In this document: positions 28,892-38,383 of the stretch, in pieces
Layout of the letters: every line of letters starts with the position of its first letter
How positions within the stretch are numbered: the first letter of the stretch is position 1
Virus record (IMG/VR): IMGVR_UViG_3300025108_000001
Coordinates: 1 to 64,000 of that record
Reading direction: 5' to 3' (one strand)
Length of the DNA stretch: 64,000 bases
DNA from: a virus
Made by a program: the position numbers and the translations under genes
The notes under the pieces: generated by a model
What the model was told of the DNA's origin: nothing
Database searches by the model: none
The model's input: only the letters and a program-made list of their open reading frames with translations

Positions 28892-30295
28892 TTAAGCACT
28901 CTTTAGGTTGGTAATTTTACCTTGTCCCTTGAAGAAAGAACAGCAAGTTTCTCCCATAGTGCGGTACATTCCTTGATTTCCAAGTTTACCAACACCGAAT
29001 GGGTTTCCACTAGTAATACCATCTTCGAAGTATTGTGTAGGTTTCATTACAGATAGCCATAGATGGTCTGTATCTAGAACTAATATATCACTAATTCTGT
29101 TAGATGTGGACTTACCTGTTGACGGCATATCTTTAGCAGGGATAATTGGTATGTCATAGTATGTTGCAACTCTGAAACCAACTTCTTGACCCTTAACACC
29201 ACGAACACCATTATGGGAAGGAACAATTTCTTTCCTATCCATAAATCTCTCTTGTGATTGTAGTAAATCAGAGATTTTCTGTATGGTATCATATCCTGTA
29301 ATGATAACTTTAGGGTTTCCGCCGTTAGTACGGATTCTTCTAATCATATCATTAAGAATACTTAGTGTTAGAACTCTACATTCACCGGATGTATAACCTG
29401 CACCAAAATCAACTTCTGCATCTAGGAAAGATGGAACACCAGTGTAGGTGTATGCTCCACTTCCGCCTGATGTGTTAACAGTAACAGTTCTAGTTGAACC
29501 AAAGATAGTGGTAGCATCAGCAAGTTGTGCTGCTGTACCGTTATTTGTTTGGTTGTGGTAGAATACGTCATCATCAGCCATAGTTGCAAGTTCAACCGCA
29601 GATGAAACTATCTTCATTAAAGAAGTGTAGTTCTTCTCAATACCTGTTGTACCGTTTTCTGAGTATTTCTCAAGAGGCATAACTAACATTTTGCTCTGAA
29701 CTTCTGCGTGTAGTTTACCCATGTCTTCTCTAACGATAGCACGAATATCACCAACACCATCATCAATTGCAGCCATTTCCATTCCTAGTTCTGAGAACTC
29801 GAATAGATGTGCAATAGTCTTAGGGCTAACATATAGTTTAGTATATTCAGGAGCGATTGCTCTAAATCCGTCTGCACCACCTAATGTTGCGTTTTCTCCG
29901 ACACCACCAATTTGGTCTGCTCTAGGAGTTGCTGCATCTGCTGATGAAATACTAGCGGTAACTGCATTAGTACCTGTACCGAATGCTGCATCACTACCAC
30001 CAATAGGTCGTGATTTCAAAACTCTCCAACCGCTTGATGTGTAAGGTCTCTTAGCAAGCATTGCTAGAGGGTTTACTTCTTGGTTTAATACAGACCAAAC
30101 TTTCTGTCCGTATAGTAGGTTGTACAAATCACCTAGACCTGCTGCACCCGTAAATGCATTAGCACTAGTATCGTGAGGAGTACCGAAACCACCTACAACT
30201 CCACCTGCTTTAAGCAAGGCATTGCCGCTTCCTGTTCCGCCATATCCGTATGTTGCTGCTTCTAAATCTTTCATTGTTTTAATATATCCACTCAT
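28892..30295 (-). CDS. Major capsid protein (HK97 fold)
   Basis: 467 residues. N-terminal ~60 residues are Gly/Ala-rich (delta-like region), followed by features of the HK97 fold: LYVSPKTIAHLFEFSELGMEMAA leading into a long spine helix (VREDMGKLHAEVQSKML), the central EMA-like sheet with NGGNPKVIITGYDTIQKISDLLQ and VATYYDIPIIPAKDM, and a closing DILVLDTDHLWLSVMKPTQYF. It lies immediately after the protease/scaffold gene, the normal order. The base composition is less AT-rich and codons more regular than the surroundings, as for highly expressed genes. An Arg-Lys turn near FMDRKEIVPSHN is also seen. Confident by pattern and context. Confidence 0.85.
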   Translation of the reverse strand: MSGYIKTMKDLEAATYGYGGTGSGNALLKAGGVVGGFGTPHDTSANAFTGAAGLGDLYNLLYGQKVWSVLNQEVNPLAMLAKRPYTSSGWRVLKSRPIGGSDAAFGTGTNAVTASISSADAATPRADQIGGVGENATLGGADGFRAIAPEYTKLYVSPKTIAHLFEFSELGMEMAAIDDGVGDIRAIVREDMGKLHAEVQSKMLVMPLEKYSENGTTGIEKNYTSLMKIVSSAVELATMADDDVFYHNQTNNGTAAQLADATTIFGSTRTVTVNTSGGSGAYTYTGVPSFLDAEVDFGAGYTSGECRVLTLSILNDMIRRIRTNGGNPKVIITGYDTIQKISDLLQSQERFMDRKEIVPSHNGVRGVKGQEVGFRVATYYDIPIIPAKDMPSTGKSTSNRISDILVLDTDHLWLSVMKPTQYFEDGITSGNPFGVGKLGNQGMYRTMGETCCSFFKGQGKITNLKSA

Positions 30296-30307
30296 AATTT
30301 CACTTCC

Positions 30308-31519
30308 TTAATTTCCCCTCACAAGAGAATGTACGTCATCCCAAGTCATATTGGCTGCTGCCTCTAAACTTGTAGGTATTCCTTCCGGTAATGCCATTGA
30401 CATTTCCACGCTTTTGCGAATTGTTGCGTCTTTCTCTGATAGAGATTTTCGTAGTAGAGCAAACTCTTCTTTTAGTGCTGCTACATCTGTTCTAGCATCG
30501 TATGATGCGGATTCTGCTGCTGATTTCTTAACAGAAAGTTCTTCTGAAAGTCTTGCTTCAAATTGCTTAGAAAGATTATCGTATGCAATTTTTTCCATCT
30601 GCTCTGCTTTGAATTGTGCATATGCTTTCTCAACATTGTCTGCACTTAGGTTAAGAGTACTAAAGTCCGAATCATCTAACCCATTACTCTTTAGTGTTGC
30701 AGGTGCGCTAGTTGGTTTACCACCACTAACTACAAGTTCCCCTGCTTCGTAGTCTCTTGTTGAATCTTCATCAAGAGATTTTGCTTCTTCCTCTTCTTCT
30801 TCATCATCCTTACGCATAGACATCATAGTTTCAACATCTTCTTCTTCTTCTTCATCATCCCTAGTTGACATACTATATTTGGCATTCTTCGTTACTTCGT
30901 CATATTTTCCTTCCTCTCCGAGTCCGTTAACTTGTTTCATCAAGTCATTCAACTCTTCGAGTGCTTTCTCCAATTTTTCACTCATTGTTTTATCCTCCAT
31001 TTTTAAAATGTCGAATTTTGCTTCGGGATTAATCCCTTTTTCACAGATAGTTACTTCATGTAATTCTAACCTGTCTATCTCATTATACTCACCAAACTCA
31101 TCTGATGTTTTTTGTTTCTTAGAAATCGCCTGACCTCCAATACTAAAAGAACGAAGCGTTCCTTTTCTAATACTCCTTGAAATTTCTTTTGCCTTTTCTA
31201 TGTCATCTCTTAATTTAATAACAACATAGAAACCTACGTCATCTACTCCTGTTTTATGAAGAGTTCCATTAGTATCTCTATACTTTTCTATGACTTCTCC
31301 GACCTGAACATTAGAATGATTAGACATAACATTTCTATATTTCTTTTCAGACATATAGTTTTTTGCCGCATCATCTAAAGCACTTAATGTAATTAAATCA
31401 TTTTGTTTATCTACTATTTCTATCGAAGCGTAGCCACCAATAATCAAATCATCGGATTTAAGAATAGTAAACTCATGTTCTCTATCTGCTTTGAATAAAA
31501 GAGAAGGTTGCATAAGCAT
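30308..31519 (-). CDS. Prohead protease (S78-like) fused to scaffold-like domain
   Basis: 403 residues. The protease part (1-170) shows catalytic His68 in NVMSNHSN and Ser126 in LRSFSIGG, followed by LELHEVTICEKGINPEAKF, as in the HK97-type S78 family. Residues ~180-390 are an acidic then coiled-coil region (long Glu/Asp runs near 220-245, then KAYAQFKAEQMEKIAYD and ALKEEFALLRKSL), a scaffold layout. The last residues are NMTWDDVHSLVRGN, very close to the end of the 34732-34962 product and related to the W-motif of the tagged proteins. The gene directly precedes the capsid gene. Function: matures the procapsid by cutting scaffold and perhaps tagged cargo. Confidence 0.85.
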   Translation of the reverse strand: MLMQPSLLFKADREHEFTILKSDDLIIGGYASIEIVDKQNDLITLSALDDAAKNYMSEKKYRNVMSNHSNVQVGEVIEKYRDTNGTLHKTGVDDVGFYVVIKLRDDIEKAKEISRSIRKGTLRSFSIGGQAISKKQKTSDEFGEYNEIDRLELHEVTICEKGINPEAKFDILKMEDKTMSEKLEKALEELNDLMKQVNGLGEEGKYDEVTKNAKYSMSTRDDEEEEEDVETMMSMRKDDEEEEEEAKSLDEDSTRDYEAGELVVSGGKPTSAPATLKSNGLDDSDFSTLNLSADNVEKAYAQFKAEQMEKIAYDNLSKQFEARLSEELSVKKSAAESASYDARTDVAALKEEFALLRKSLSEKDATIRKSVEMSMALPEGIPTSLEAAANMTWDDVHSLVRGN

Positions 31520-31559
31520 TATTTCTTTGTCTTTTTACTTTTACTATATTAAGTAGTCG

Positions 31560-34181
31560 CTATTTTTCACTAGGAAGTGTTAAATTAGAATATTTATCTT
31601 CTTCAATATTCCAAATATCTATACTATCTTTATCTTTTAACATAACTTGTTTTTTTCCAGTCCATGCTACCCATCTTTTTTTCTCATTTATAGGAACAAC
31701 TCTAAGATGTAGTCTAGTTTCAAATTTATCTCCTTCTAATTTATATTCGTGATAACCGTCTTTTTGTATTCCTAAAATAATATCACCCTTATCTATAATT
31801 TTACCTGCATCTATTTTTTCTGCTACGATAGCAGGGTATTTTACGGATTTGCCGAATAAGTTGTATATATCATCTGTATCCTCTATATCTATCAACCAAG
31901 CAAATCTGCTTTTTTTATAATCTATAATTAAATTAATATTACCATCATCTTGTCTATTTATAGTAAATTTACCTTTTCTCGAATCTTCTTTTTGAATAAT
32001 ATTTTCATTATCTTCATCATTTTCATTATCCTTTTCTATAAATGATTCATCAACAACAAAGACTTGAGGATTTTCTTTATCTAAAAATTCAACAGAATCT
32101 TGTTGCTTTAACCATCCTGTTAATTTGTTAGGATTTTGTTTAATCCAACCCGCCCACGATTTATTGTGCTTGGTTTGCACAAATTCAATTATTTCTTCTG
32201 ATGTTAATTTTTCATTTGGACTATTTGCTATTTCATCCTTTATTGCTATTCTTAATTGAGACCTGTTACTTTTTATTAATTTCGCTATTTCTTCTTTCCA
32301 CAAATCAATATTATAAAGAGCGTTTTTCTCCATTAAATTATCGCCATCAAAACCATAGATAGTAAAGCCGTCTAAATCTTCTTTTAATATAATTTCAGCA
32401 GTACCGTGTATATCATCTGTAATGTAATATCCCTTTTTAATTTTTTTAGGTTTAAGTAAATTAGATTCCAACCCACTCATAATTCTAAATGGGACAGGTA
32501 CAGCAGTACCAATTAAACTATTAATTGCACTTGATAATGATTTTTTACTCTTAGATGCTAATTTTTCTAATGTAGCGATATTATCTGATTCTGTTACTTC
32601 CGGTATTTCTATTACTTTGGCAGAATATAGGCTAAATTTATCGTTCCTTTTAGTTACTTCATCGACCTTAACCCTAACAATAGTACCTATGTCAACATTT
32701 ATTTTTGTATTAAGAGCCTTACCAACTTCTAAATAGGCCTTATCTTCATAATCAACAGTAGCATAGTTCCTTGCAACTTCGGCTGTAACTGGCCCGATTC
32801 CCATAGTATAAGAATGTAAATTACTTTTTGTCTTTCTGTCGTTTAATACTACTACATCTAAGTCAACAAATTTTTTCCATTTAACCCACTTAGGATTTTT
32901 TCTATTTCCTATGTAATAGGTAGATTCAATATCCTTGATAACTACTCCTTCTGACGCAGGTAATTTCATAATATTCTTTGAATAGTTTTCAACTTCCTTT
33001 TTAGAATCTGCTATTCTAGTATCTTTTTTAGAAGGAAACGCCATGAGTTCGGAAGAATGTTGTGAGTATTGATAAAGTAAAATATTAATTCTTTCTCTTA
33101 GTGGGTCATCAGTTATATTTTTCCCTTCATGCACCATAATATCAAAAACGTGTGCCTTCAATGTTCCTTTTGTTTTCTTATGAAACACATGAGTAATAGT
33201 GTCTGCTCTATGAAGGGGTTCATCATCTAAAAATAACATTAATTCAGCATCTAATATACAATCCCCGAATTGTTTTTTCTCCATATGTTTTACCTGTTCG
33301 GGACATTTAGAAGTAATATCTTTTTCATTAAAAGAATAAATCTTAACTTTACCATTGAACTTATGTATCTGTATTCTCATACCATCATATTTTTCTTGAA
33401 CAACAAACTCTCCGGTTAGCCCTTTAATATCATCCAAATCATCTATCTCGAAAATACGATACATTGGTTTATTAGGTTTAATAAAATCTATTTCCGCTTT
33501 CTGTTCTTGTGATTTAGATATATCTAATTCTAATAAGGCATCCCAATCCTCATCGTCATATTTTTCTAAATAAATATCTTCTAATTTTTTGAATGCCTGT
33601 TTACACTTAGTTTCTATTCTTTCAGTATTCTCATCTGAACTACCATAATGTTCTATAATATAAATAGGCACATCTTTAGGTTCTAAATCTAAGCCCATAT
33701 ATCCTTGAGTAATCTCATCCGGTTTCAGCCCATGTGCCTTCCAAGATTTTTCGGGTATTGTATTGGTATGGGAACGAACCGCATAATGAATAAATGATAA
33801 TAAAATAGATTCGTCCTTTAAGAGTATATTAATTACATCATCTCCTAATTGTTTAGAAAACGGGTCACTAATTTTGTCTGACTTGAATCTAAGTTCTTTA
33901 ACACTATCATAAATCTCTTTCGCTTGTCTAGAATTGGGGTCGTATGCTTCATTAGAAAAAGCAGTTTTTTCCTTTAAGTAAGTTTTTAATTCTCTAGAAA
34001 AATCATCTAATGAATCGAATTGGTCTCTAACTTCTTTAACAGTCTGTTTCCATTTAGCCCCATATTCAGAAGGACTTTCTTTTGCAGAAAGGTATGAATA
34101 TCTAACTCTTTCAAAAAAATCTAAAACCCTTTTAGTTAAAGGAGTCCTTTTTTTTTCAAATAGAAGTCCTGTTTGCGGCAT
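31560..34181 (-). CDS. ATP-dependent DNA ligase with novel flanking domains
   Basis: 873 residues. The nucleotidyltransferase core is in the middle: motif I EKYDGMR with the AMP-accepting Lys264, motif III DAELM (311-315), motif IV EGVVIKD (411-417) and motif V WVKWKKF (431-437), followed by an OB-like region (DLDVVVLNDRKTKSN...). The order and motifs are those of archaeal/viral ATP-dependent ligases. The first ~235 residues do not look like the usual DNA-binding domain and are unrecognised, and ~350 residues follow the OB region (including an acidic linker near 725-745). It lies between protease and tagged small proteins, unusual for a replication enzyme, which suggests it acts on packaged DNA or is carried in the virion (inference). 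Confidence 0.85.
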   Translation of the reverse strand: MPQTGLLFEKKRTPLTKRVLDFFERVRYSYLSAKESPSEYGAKWKQTVKEVRDQFDSLDDFSRELKTYLKEKTAFSNEAYDPNSRQAKEIYDSVKELRFKSDKISDPFSKQLGDDVINILLKDESILLSFIHYAVRSHTNTIPEKSWKAHGLKPDEITQGYMGLDLEPKDVPIYIIEHYGSSDENTERIETKCKQAFKKLEDIYLEKYDDEDWDALLELDISKSQEQKAEIDFIKPNKPMYRIFEIDDLDDIKGLTGEFVVQEKYDGMRIQIHKFNGKVKIYSFNEKDITSKCPEQVKHMEKKQFGDCILDAELMLFLDDEPLHRADTITHVFHKKTKGTLKAHVFDIMVHEGKNITDDPLRERINILLYQYSQHSSELMAFPSKKDTRIADSKKEVENYSKNIMKLPASEGVVIKDIESTYYIGNRKNPKWVKWKKFVDLDVVVLNDRKTKSNLHSYTMGIGPVTAEVARNYATVDYEDKAYLEVGKALNTKINVDIGTIVRVKVDEVTKRNDKFSLYSAKVIEIPEVTESDNIATLEKLASKSKKSLSSAINSLIGTAVPVPFRIMSGLESNLLKPKKIKKGYYITDDIHGTAEIILKEDLDGFTIYGFDGDNLMEKNALYNIDLWKEEIAKLIKSNRSQLRIAIKDEIANSPNEKLTSEEIIEFVQTKHNKSWAGWIKQNPNKLTGWLKQQDSVEFLDKENPQVFVVDESFIEKDNENDEDNENIIQKEDSRKGKFTINRQDDGNINLIIDYKKSRFAWLIDIEDTDDIYNLFGKSVKYPAIVAEKIDAGKIIDKGDIILGIQKDGYHEYKLEGDKFETRLHLRVVPINEKKRWVAWTGKKQVMLKDKDSIDIWNIEEDKYSNLTLPSEK

Positions 34182-34191
34182 ACTACCTCAC

Positions 34192-34407
34192 TCAGTTAGA
34201 ATCTTTCTTTTCCTTTCCTTCAATATTACTAGTCTTTGGTAAAGGTACTTCTGAGGGGTTTTTCTTAGGTCTTTTCACTTTAACTTCTTCACCTGTTAAT
34301 GGTTCATCTAGTTCCATATTGTTTACATTAGCCTCTTGTAATACTTCCTTTGCCTTAGCGATTGCTAGTTCTAGTAATTTTTCTTCTCTTGTTACTTTTT
34401 CCGGCAT
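34192..34407 (-). CDS. Small highly charged protein
   Basis: 71 residues; N-terminal helix (REEKLLELAIAKAKEVLQEA) then an unstructured Lys/Pro/Glu tail. No W-motif. Sits between the ligase and the first tagged genes with short gaps. Unknown function. Confidence 0.65.
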   Translation of the reverse strand: MPEKVTREEKLLELAIAKAKEVLQEANVNNMELDEPLTGEEVKVKRPKKNPSEVPLPKTSNIEGKEKKDSN

Positions 34408-34408
34408 T

Positions 34409-34729
34409 TTACAACCTCCTCATGTTTCCTTTTAAATCAAATTGCATACCGAATGCATCGTATTTTCCTGAAACCTCAACATCAACATAATAACCGCCTT
34501 CTTTATCATCAGGGTCAAGACTTAAGTAAATATCAATATATTTACCGAGACCTGCCAATGCATCTCCACGATTAATCTCATCCTGTAATTCTTTCATTTT
34601 TTCTTCTGTATAATCATTTTCATCAAATATATTATCATTCAAATACGTCTCCACCATTGGCTCAAACAAATCTCTAAATTGTTCAATAGTTTTTCCACTT
34701 TCTTTTTTAATTATTTTTTCCCAACTCAT
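34409..34729 (-). CDS. W-motif tagged protein, acidic
   Basis: 106 residues from ATG 34729, chosen because GGAGAGATAAAT lies just upstream and the product then begins MSWEKIIKK like its neighbours. The rest is acidic (NDNIFDENDYTEEKMKELQ) and ends in a beta pair (YYVDVEVSGKYDAFGMQFD). Function unknown; member of the tagged family described in the findings. Confidence 0.75.
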   Translation of the reverse strand: MSWEKIIKKESGKTIEQFRDLFEPMVETYLNDNIFDENDYTEEKMKELQDEINRGDALAGLGKYIDIYLSLDPDDKEGGYYVDVEVSGKYDAFGMQFDLKGNMRRL

Positions 34730-34731
34730 AT

Positions 34732-34962
34732 TTATCTCTCCATTGTAGTTACTAATTCGTGTATGTCTTCCCAAGCCATACTCTTTTTGATAGTATTATC
34801 CATTGGAATATTATTACTATCCATTCTAGGAGAAGGGGAATTAACCACAACTAATCCTGATTTCATAAGTAGGTTATCTTTGTGATAAACTGCTTCCTCC
34901 AAGTGTTTCACCTTATTCACTAATTCTTTTAATAGCATTAACATTTCGTTATCATCACTCAT
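34732..34962 (-). CDS. Small scaffold-like protein with C-terminal W-motif
   Basis: 76 residues. N-terminal coiled coil (MLMLLKELVNKVKHLEEAVYH), a short linker, and the C-terminus MAWEDIHELVTTMER. The pattern M-A/T-W-E/D-D-I/V-H-x-L-V is shared with the end of the prohead protease/scaffold. This suggests the same partner is bound, most simply the inner capsid surface, and that this may be a second scaffold or assembly factor (inference). Confidence 0.7.
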   Translation of the reverse strand: MSDDNEMLMLLKELVNKVKHLEEAVYHKDNLLMKSGLVVVNSPSPRMDSNNIPMDNTIKKSMAWEDIHELVTTMER

Positions 34963-35035
34963 TTTCTTGTAGCCCCCTAATATACTTGGTTAACTCTTTA
35001 TGTATTAAACTTTCTAACTCTTTTTTTCTACTCAT
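34955..35035 (-). CDS. 26-residue micro-protein filling a gap
   Basis: ATG 35035 overlaps the previous stop as ATGA, and the frame ends TGA 34955 just inside the next gene. The product starts MSRKKELESLIHKELTKY and is basic and helical. The tight overlaps on both sides, with otherwise a 69-base hole in a gapless operon, support it as real. No function known. Confidence 0.5.
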   Translation of the reverse strand: MSRKKELESLIHKELTKYIRGLQENE

Positions 35036-35184
35036 CTCTTACTCACCATCTCATCAACGGCCTCTTTTAAATCATCTATAATTTTTCTAAGTTTCACTCT
35101 AAAAGCCAAAGGAATTTCCATAGTGCTTATAGTTCCTATAACTGTTTTTAATGTTTGAATTGTTCTTTGGTCGTATTTTGTCAT
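35032..35184 (-). CDS. Small helical protein (50 residues)
   Basis: The start is ATG 35184 behind GGAGAGA, one base after the stop of the preceding tagged gene; a longer version reading back into that gene is not credible. The product MTKYDQRTIQTLKTVIG... ends in a helical IIDDLKEAVDEMVSKR. No W-motif. Unknown. Confidence 0.6.
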   Translation of the reverse strand: MTKYDQRTIQTLKTVIGTISTMEIPLAFRVKLRKIIDDLKEAVDEMVSKR

Positions 35185-35185
35185 T

Positions 35186-35860
35186 CTAAATCTCTCCTTT
35201 AAGGTCTTTACCATATTTTTCTCGCCCGTACATACTAGGAGGGGGATAAAATCCTTCATCTGCCATTTCCTCTCTCTCTCTCCTACTGAGAGAATAATAC
35301 CAATTTGCATATCTCTCTCTATCGTCTTCGTCATCATTTCCGCTAGGGTCTTTAGATGACCCTTCTCCTATTTTTAAAGATTCTAAAACAGTATCAGTAA
35401 ATACTTCTTCATCTTCTAAAACTCTAGGAATCCTAAATATCGGCTTATCTCCCATTTCTGTATATGCACCTTCTGAATAGATAACAAAATACAGAATCTT
35501 CTCAATACCTTTGTATTTTACTTTTGTAGCGACACCGCCCTTTACATCGTGTTCGTATAGGCCATCACCATCAGGATTATCTTCAAAGTTATATTTTTCA
35601 TCTATTAATTTAGCAAACGTAATGTTTATCCCTAATTTAGACATTGCTTGTGCAATATCTTCTAGTTCTTTACCTAGTTTTGTTTGATAAGTACTTTCAT
35701 AGGGACTGGTTCGTTTTAAAGACTCATGTAATTTACGCGCAAATGGGATTCTCATATTCATTGCTACTTCTTTATAATTATCAGTAAATCCGTCTTTGTC
35801 AATTCTAACGCCATTAGGTTTTTTAGTAAAATCTCTTTTTAATATATCTTCCCAACTCAT
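35186..35860 (-). CDS. W-motif tagged protein, 224 residues
   Basis: Starts MSWEDILKRDF with GGGGGATT upstream and an ATGA overlap with the previous stop. After the tag comes a helical segment with AFARKLHESLKRT-like and GKELEDIAQAMSKLGI patterns, a beta region (KGGVATKVKYKGIEKILYFVIYSEG), and an acidic tail with DDEDDRERYANWYYSLSRRERE. Domain not recognised. Part of the tagged set upstream of the capsid genes. Confidence 0.75.
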   Translation of the reverse strand: MSWEDILKRDFTKKPNGVRIDKDGFTDNYKEVAMNMRIPFARKLHESLKRTSPYESTYQTKLGKELEDIAQAMSKLGINITFAKLIDEKYNFEDNPDGDGLYEHDVKGGVATKVKYKGIEKILYFVIYSEGAYTEMGDKPIFRIPRVLEDEEVFTDTVLESLKIGEGSSKDPSGNDDEDDRERYANWYYSLSRREREEMADEGFYPPPSMYGREKYGKDLKGEI

Positions 35861-36183
35861 TCTAAATCCCCCTTACTCTTTGGATAAACTAAGTCTCGTA
35901 TTTGCCGATACAAAGTTTCGTAATCTTTTCTAAGTTCTGCTGCCGAAGAAACTATGTCTAAATTCTTTTCATCGAAACTCTCAAACTTTTTTTGTAGTCT
36001 TTTATCAGACTTAATTAAGTCTAATTTTTTCATCTCATCTAACAGGTCTGAAAGATGAGTCATCTCTTGCCCCATGTATTCAGTAGGTTGAGTTTTTTGA
36101 AGAAGTTTCTTAAGTTTCTTTTTTTGTTTAGTATCAACTTTTTCTAAAATTGAAGATGATTTAAGTATTTCTTTCCAACTCAT
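35857..36183 (-). CDS. W-motif tagged helical protein
   Basis: 108 residues from ATG 36183, behind GGTGGTTGAGT. Begins MSWKEILKSSS, then almost entirely charged helix (KKKLKKLLQKT, SDLLDEMKKLDL). Stop overlaps the next tagged gene (ATGA). Unknown function. Confidence 0.7.
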   Translation of the reverse strand: MSWKEILKSSSILEKVDTKQKKKLKKLLQKTQPTEYMGQEMTHLSDLLDEMKKLDLIKSDKRLQKKFESFDEKNLDIVSSAAELRKDYETLYRQIRDLVYPKSKGDLE

Positions 36184-36232
36184 ACTCAACCACCTTGTCT
36201 ATCCGTTCTTATCTCTAGTTTATGAAGTTTCT

Positions 36233-38371
36233 TTATTTCAACTGATTACGGTCATTATACTCAGGGTTTTCATATTCAGATTCATCTGTGTCTGTAATAT
36301 CATTCCCTTTAGGTGCATCTATGTTCTTACTAAAGAAGGCATCCACCTCTTTCTCAAGGGTTGTAATTTCGTTGCTAATCTTATTGAGGTCTCTTCTAAC
36401 AGTATTTACGTTCCTTAAAGTAAGAACCGCCCATTTTTGTTTATCTAAATCTGATGTCTGTCTTACTAATTTATTTAAAAAATTACTTTTCAATAACACA
36501 TAATTTAGTATTTCAGAATCATTAATTTTAGAAGTATCATTTTCATCAAACTTAGGCAAGGAAGTTTCGTTTTCTTTATTTAGTTTAAACTTCAATTTAA
36601 AATCTATCCATAACTTTTCAGTTCCTTTTCTTTCGTCTCTTAAACGAGTTAGTCTATTTCTTTCAATTACCCCCATATTCTCTTCCGTTCTTTCTCTAGA
36701 AGTATGCGGCTTTAAAAGATAACCGTATTCTACTGGTTGAATAACTTTCCTATCTACTAATTTGCTCTTACCATCTTTATCCTTTACACTTGCTAATGAT
36801 GTTCCATCTTTATCCTTTACACTATTAAGTGGTAATTTAAATGAAGGCAATCCTCCAATAGTTAATTTTTTCTCTAATTCTTTAAATATAGTATTATAAG
36901 TTTTTTTAAGTCTGCCTCTTGCTTTGGTTAGTTCAATTTGTCGTTCAAAATCATCTGCAAGTTCACTACTTTCTTCTTGTTCTTCACTATCAGAACTTGA
37001 TTCTGGAATATCAATACTAGTTAAATAATCTTTAAAATCCCTTACCGATATTTCTTGTCCTTTAATAGAAAAAGTATTACTAAATAAAGAGCCTAAACTT
37101 ACATCATCTTTCATGTAAGGCTTCAAATTATCAATGTCTTGTCTAGTTTGATTATATTCTTTTACTACTGAATTTGGTAAAACTATACCTTTAGTTTCTA
37201 ATATAATTTTTATAAAATGTAATATTTCGTGATACTCCTTTGCTTTCACTAGAGCAATGTCAAATTGTGAAATAGTGTTTTGTGTTTCGCCATCTAAATC
37301 CTTAGCCATTTCAGTTATTTCATTTTCTAACATAATAATTTTTTCCATTATATCTAAAGCAATAGTTCTATAAAGAACCGAGTTTTGTCTGTTTAAAATT
37401 TTACTAATTTCTGTTTCGAGTTCACTATTATCTGCGGCAGGGTCATTAACTACCTCTCCATCTTGACTAATAGTAGGGTTTCCCCCTCTAAAATACAAGT
37501 CCATTATTTGTTTAACATTATCAATTTTAGTAGGATAATCCATATTTAAATAACCTATTAATTTAACACTGCTTAAATTAGTTTTAATATCATCATCAAA
37601 ATCTATATCAAGGGTATCAAATATATCATTCATAATCTCTCTTGAGTTTTTATTATTATATATCTTAAATTGATTTAACCACCCGCCCACTTTTGAAAAG
37701 GACGCTCCCTCATCTACCAATAGATTACGCAACTCAGCAGCAATACGTTTTCTACCTTTAAAAAAATCATTAATTTCGCTAGATAAACTGTTAATTAATT
37801 TAACTTCATCTTCGTCATTTTGATTAACATTACCTCTTAATAGTATGTCTTTAAGTTGTGATGCTATTTCTTCGGTTTTGGTTGCTAGTGGTGAATCAAG
37901 ATTTTTTTGTATTTTCGTAAAAGGGCTATCATCACTAAAAAGTAATTCATGCACTTTAGGATATTTTTCCTCATTGTATTTACTTTTAAGGTTCTCTAAA
38001 GCAGTTTTTAAATTATTCAATGTAGTCAAATCATCACTTTGTCCGGTAGGAAGTAACTGAACTTCGGATACCTCTTCCAAATTCTTATTTTGGGTCTTAA
38101 CTTTTCCACTTTTTCTTTTTACAGCATAGATTTCAGTTGTGCCGCTTGACCCTTTAAAATTACCATCAAATATTATATCATGTTCAATAGGAGTATTAGT
38201 TGTTTCTAATTCCTTTTTTAATTTTAAAAACTCACGTTCTAGATTTGATATGCTGTTAATAGAAACTGTATGAATTTCCTTTCTATTTTTAGATAGAACC
38301 TTTAATATCTTACTCCACGGATTTTTTCTTGCTTTCACAATATCTTTTTTTAAAATATCCATGAACGACAT
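36233..38371 (-). CDS. Large tagged coiled-coil protein (712 residues)
   Basis: Starts MSFMDILKKDIVKAR, a tag variant with Phe in place of Trp, and has a second similar piece WSKILKVLSK about ten residues later. The body is rich in Lys, Glu, Asn and Ser with many helical stretches, long acidic patches near the middle (ESSSDSEEQEESSELADDF), and no enzyme motif. Likely an internal head or scaffold-type protein by resemblance to its large neighbours, but not provable by eye. Confidence 0.75.
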   Translation of the reverse strand: MSFMDILKKDIVKARKNPWSKILKVLSKNRKEIHTVSINSISNLEREFLKLKKELETTNTPIEHDIIFDGNFKGSSGTTEIYAVKRKSGKVKTQNKNLEEVSEVQLLPTGQSDDLTTLNNLKTALENLKSKYNEEKYPKVHELLFSDDSPFTKIQKNLDSPLATKTEEIASQLKDILLRGNVNQNDEDEVKLINSLSSEINDFFKGRKRIAAELRNLLVDEGASFSKVGGWLNQFKIYNNKNSREIMNDIFDTLDIDFDDDIKTNLSSVKLIGYLNMDYPTKIDNVKQIMDLYFRGGNPTISQDGEVVNDPAADNSELETEISKILNRQNSVLYRTIALDIMEKIIMLENEITEMAKDLDGETQNTISQFDIALVKAKEYHEILHFIKIILETKGIVLPNSVVKEYNQTRQDIDNLKPYMKDDVSLGSLFSNTFSIKGQEISVRDFKDYLTSIDIPESSSDSEEQEESSELADDFERQIELTKARGRLKKTYNTIFKELEKKLTIGGLPSFKLPLNSVKDKDGTSLASVKDKDGKSKLVDRKVIQPVEYGYLLKPHTSRERTEENMGVIERNRLTRLRDERKGTEKLWIDFKLKFKLNKENETSLPKFDENDTSKINDSEILNYVLLKSNFLNKLVRQTSDLDKQKWAVLTLRNVNTVRRDLNKISNEITTLEKEVDAFFSKNIDAPKGNDITDTDESEYENPEYNDRNQLK

Positions 38372-38383
38372 AATCTAACTTCC

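Noticed and set aside
29080-29292. 70-residue leftward ORF inside the capsid gene
   Set aside because: Alternate frame of the capsid gene, no ribosome site, odd composition.
35185-35337. Extended version of the 35032 gene
   Set aside because: It overlaps the tagged 35186-35860 gene by 150 bases; the ATG at 35184 with GGAGAGA explains the start.
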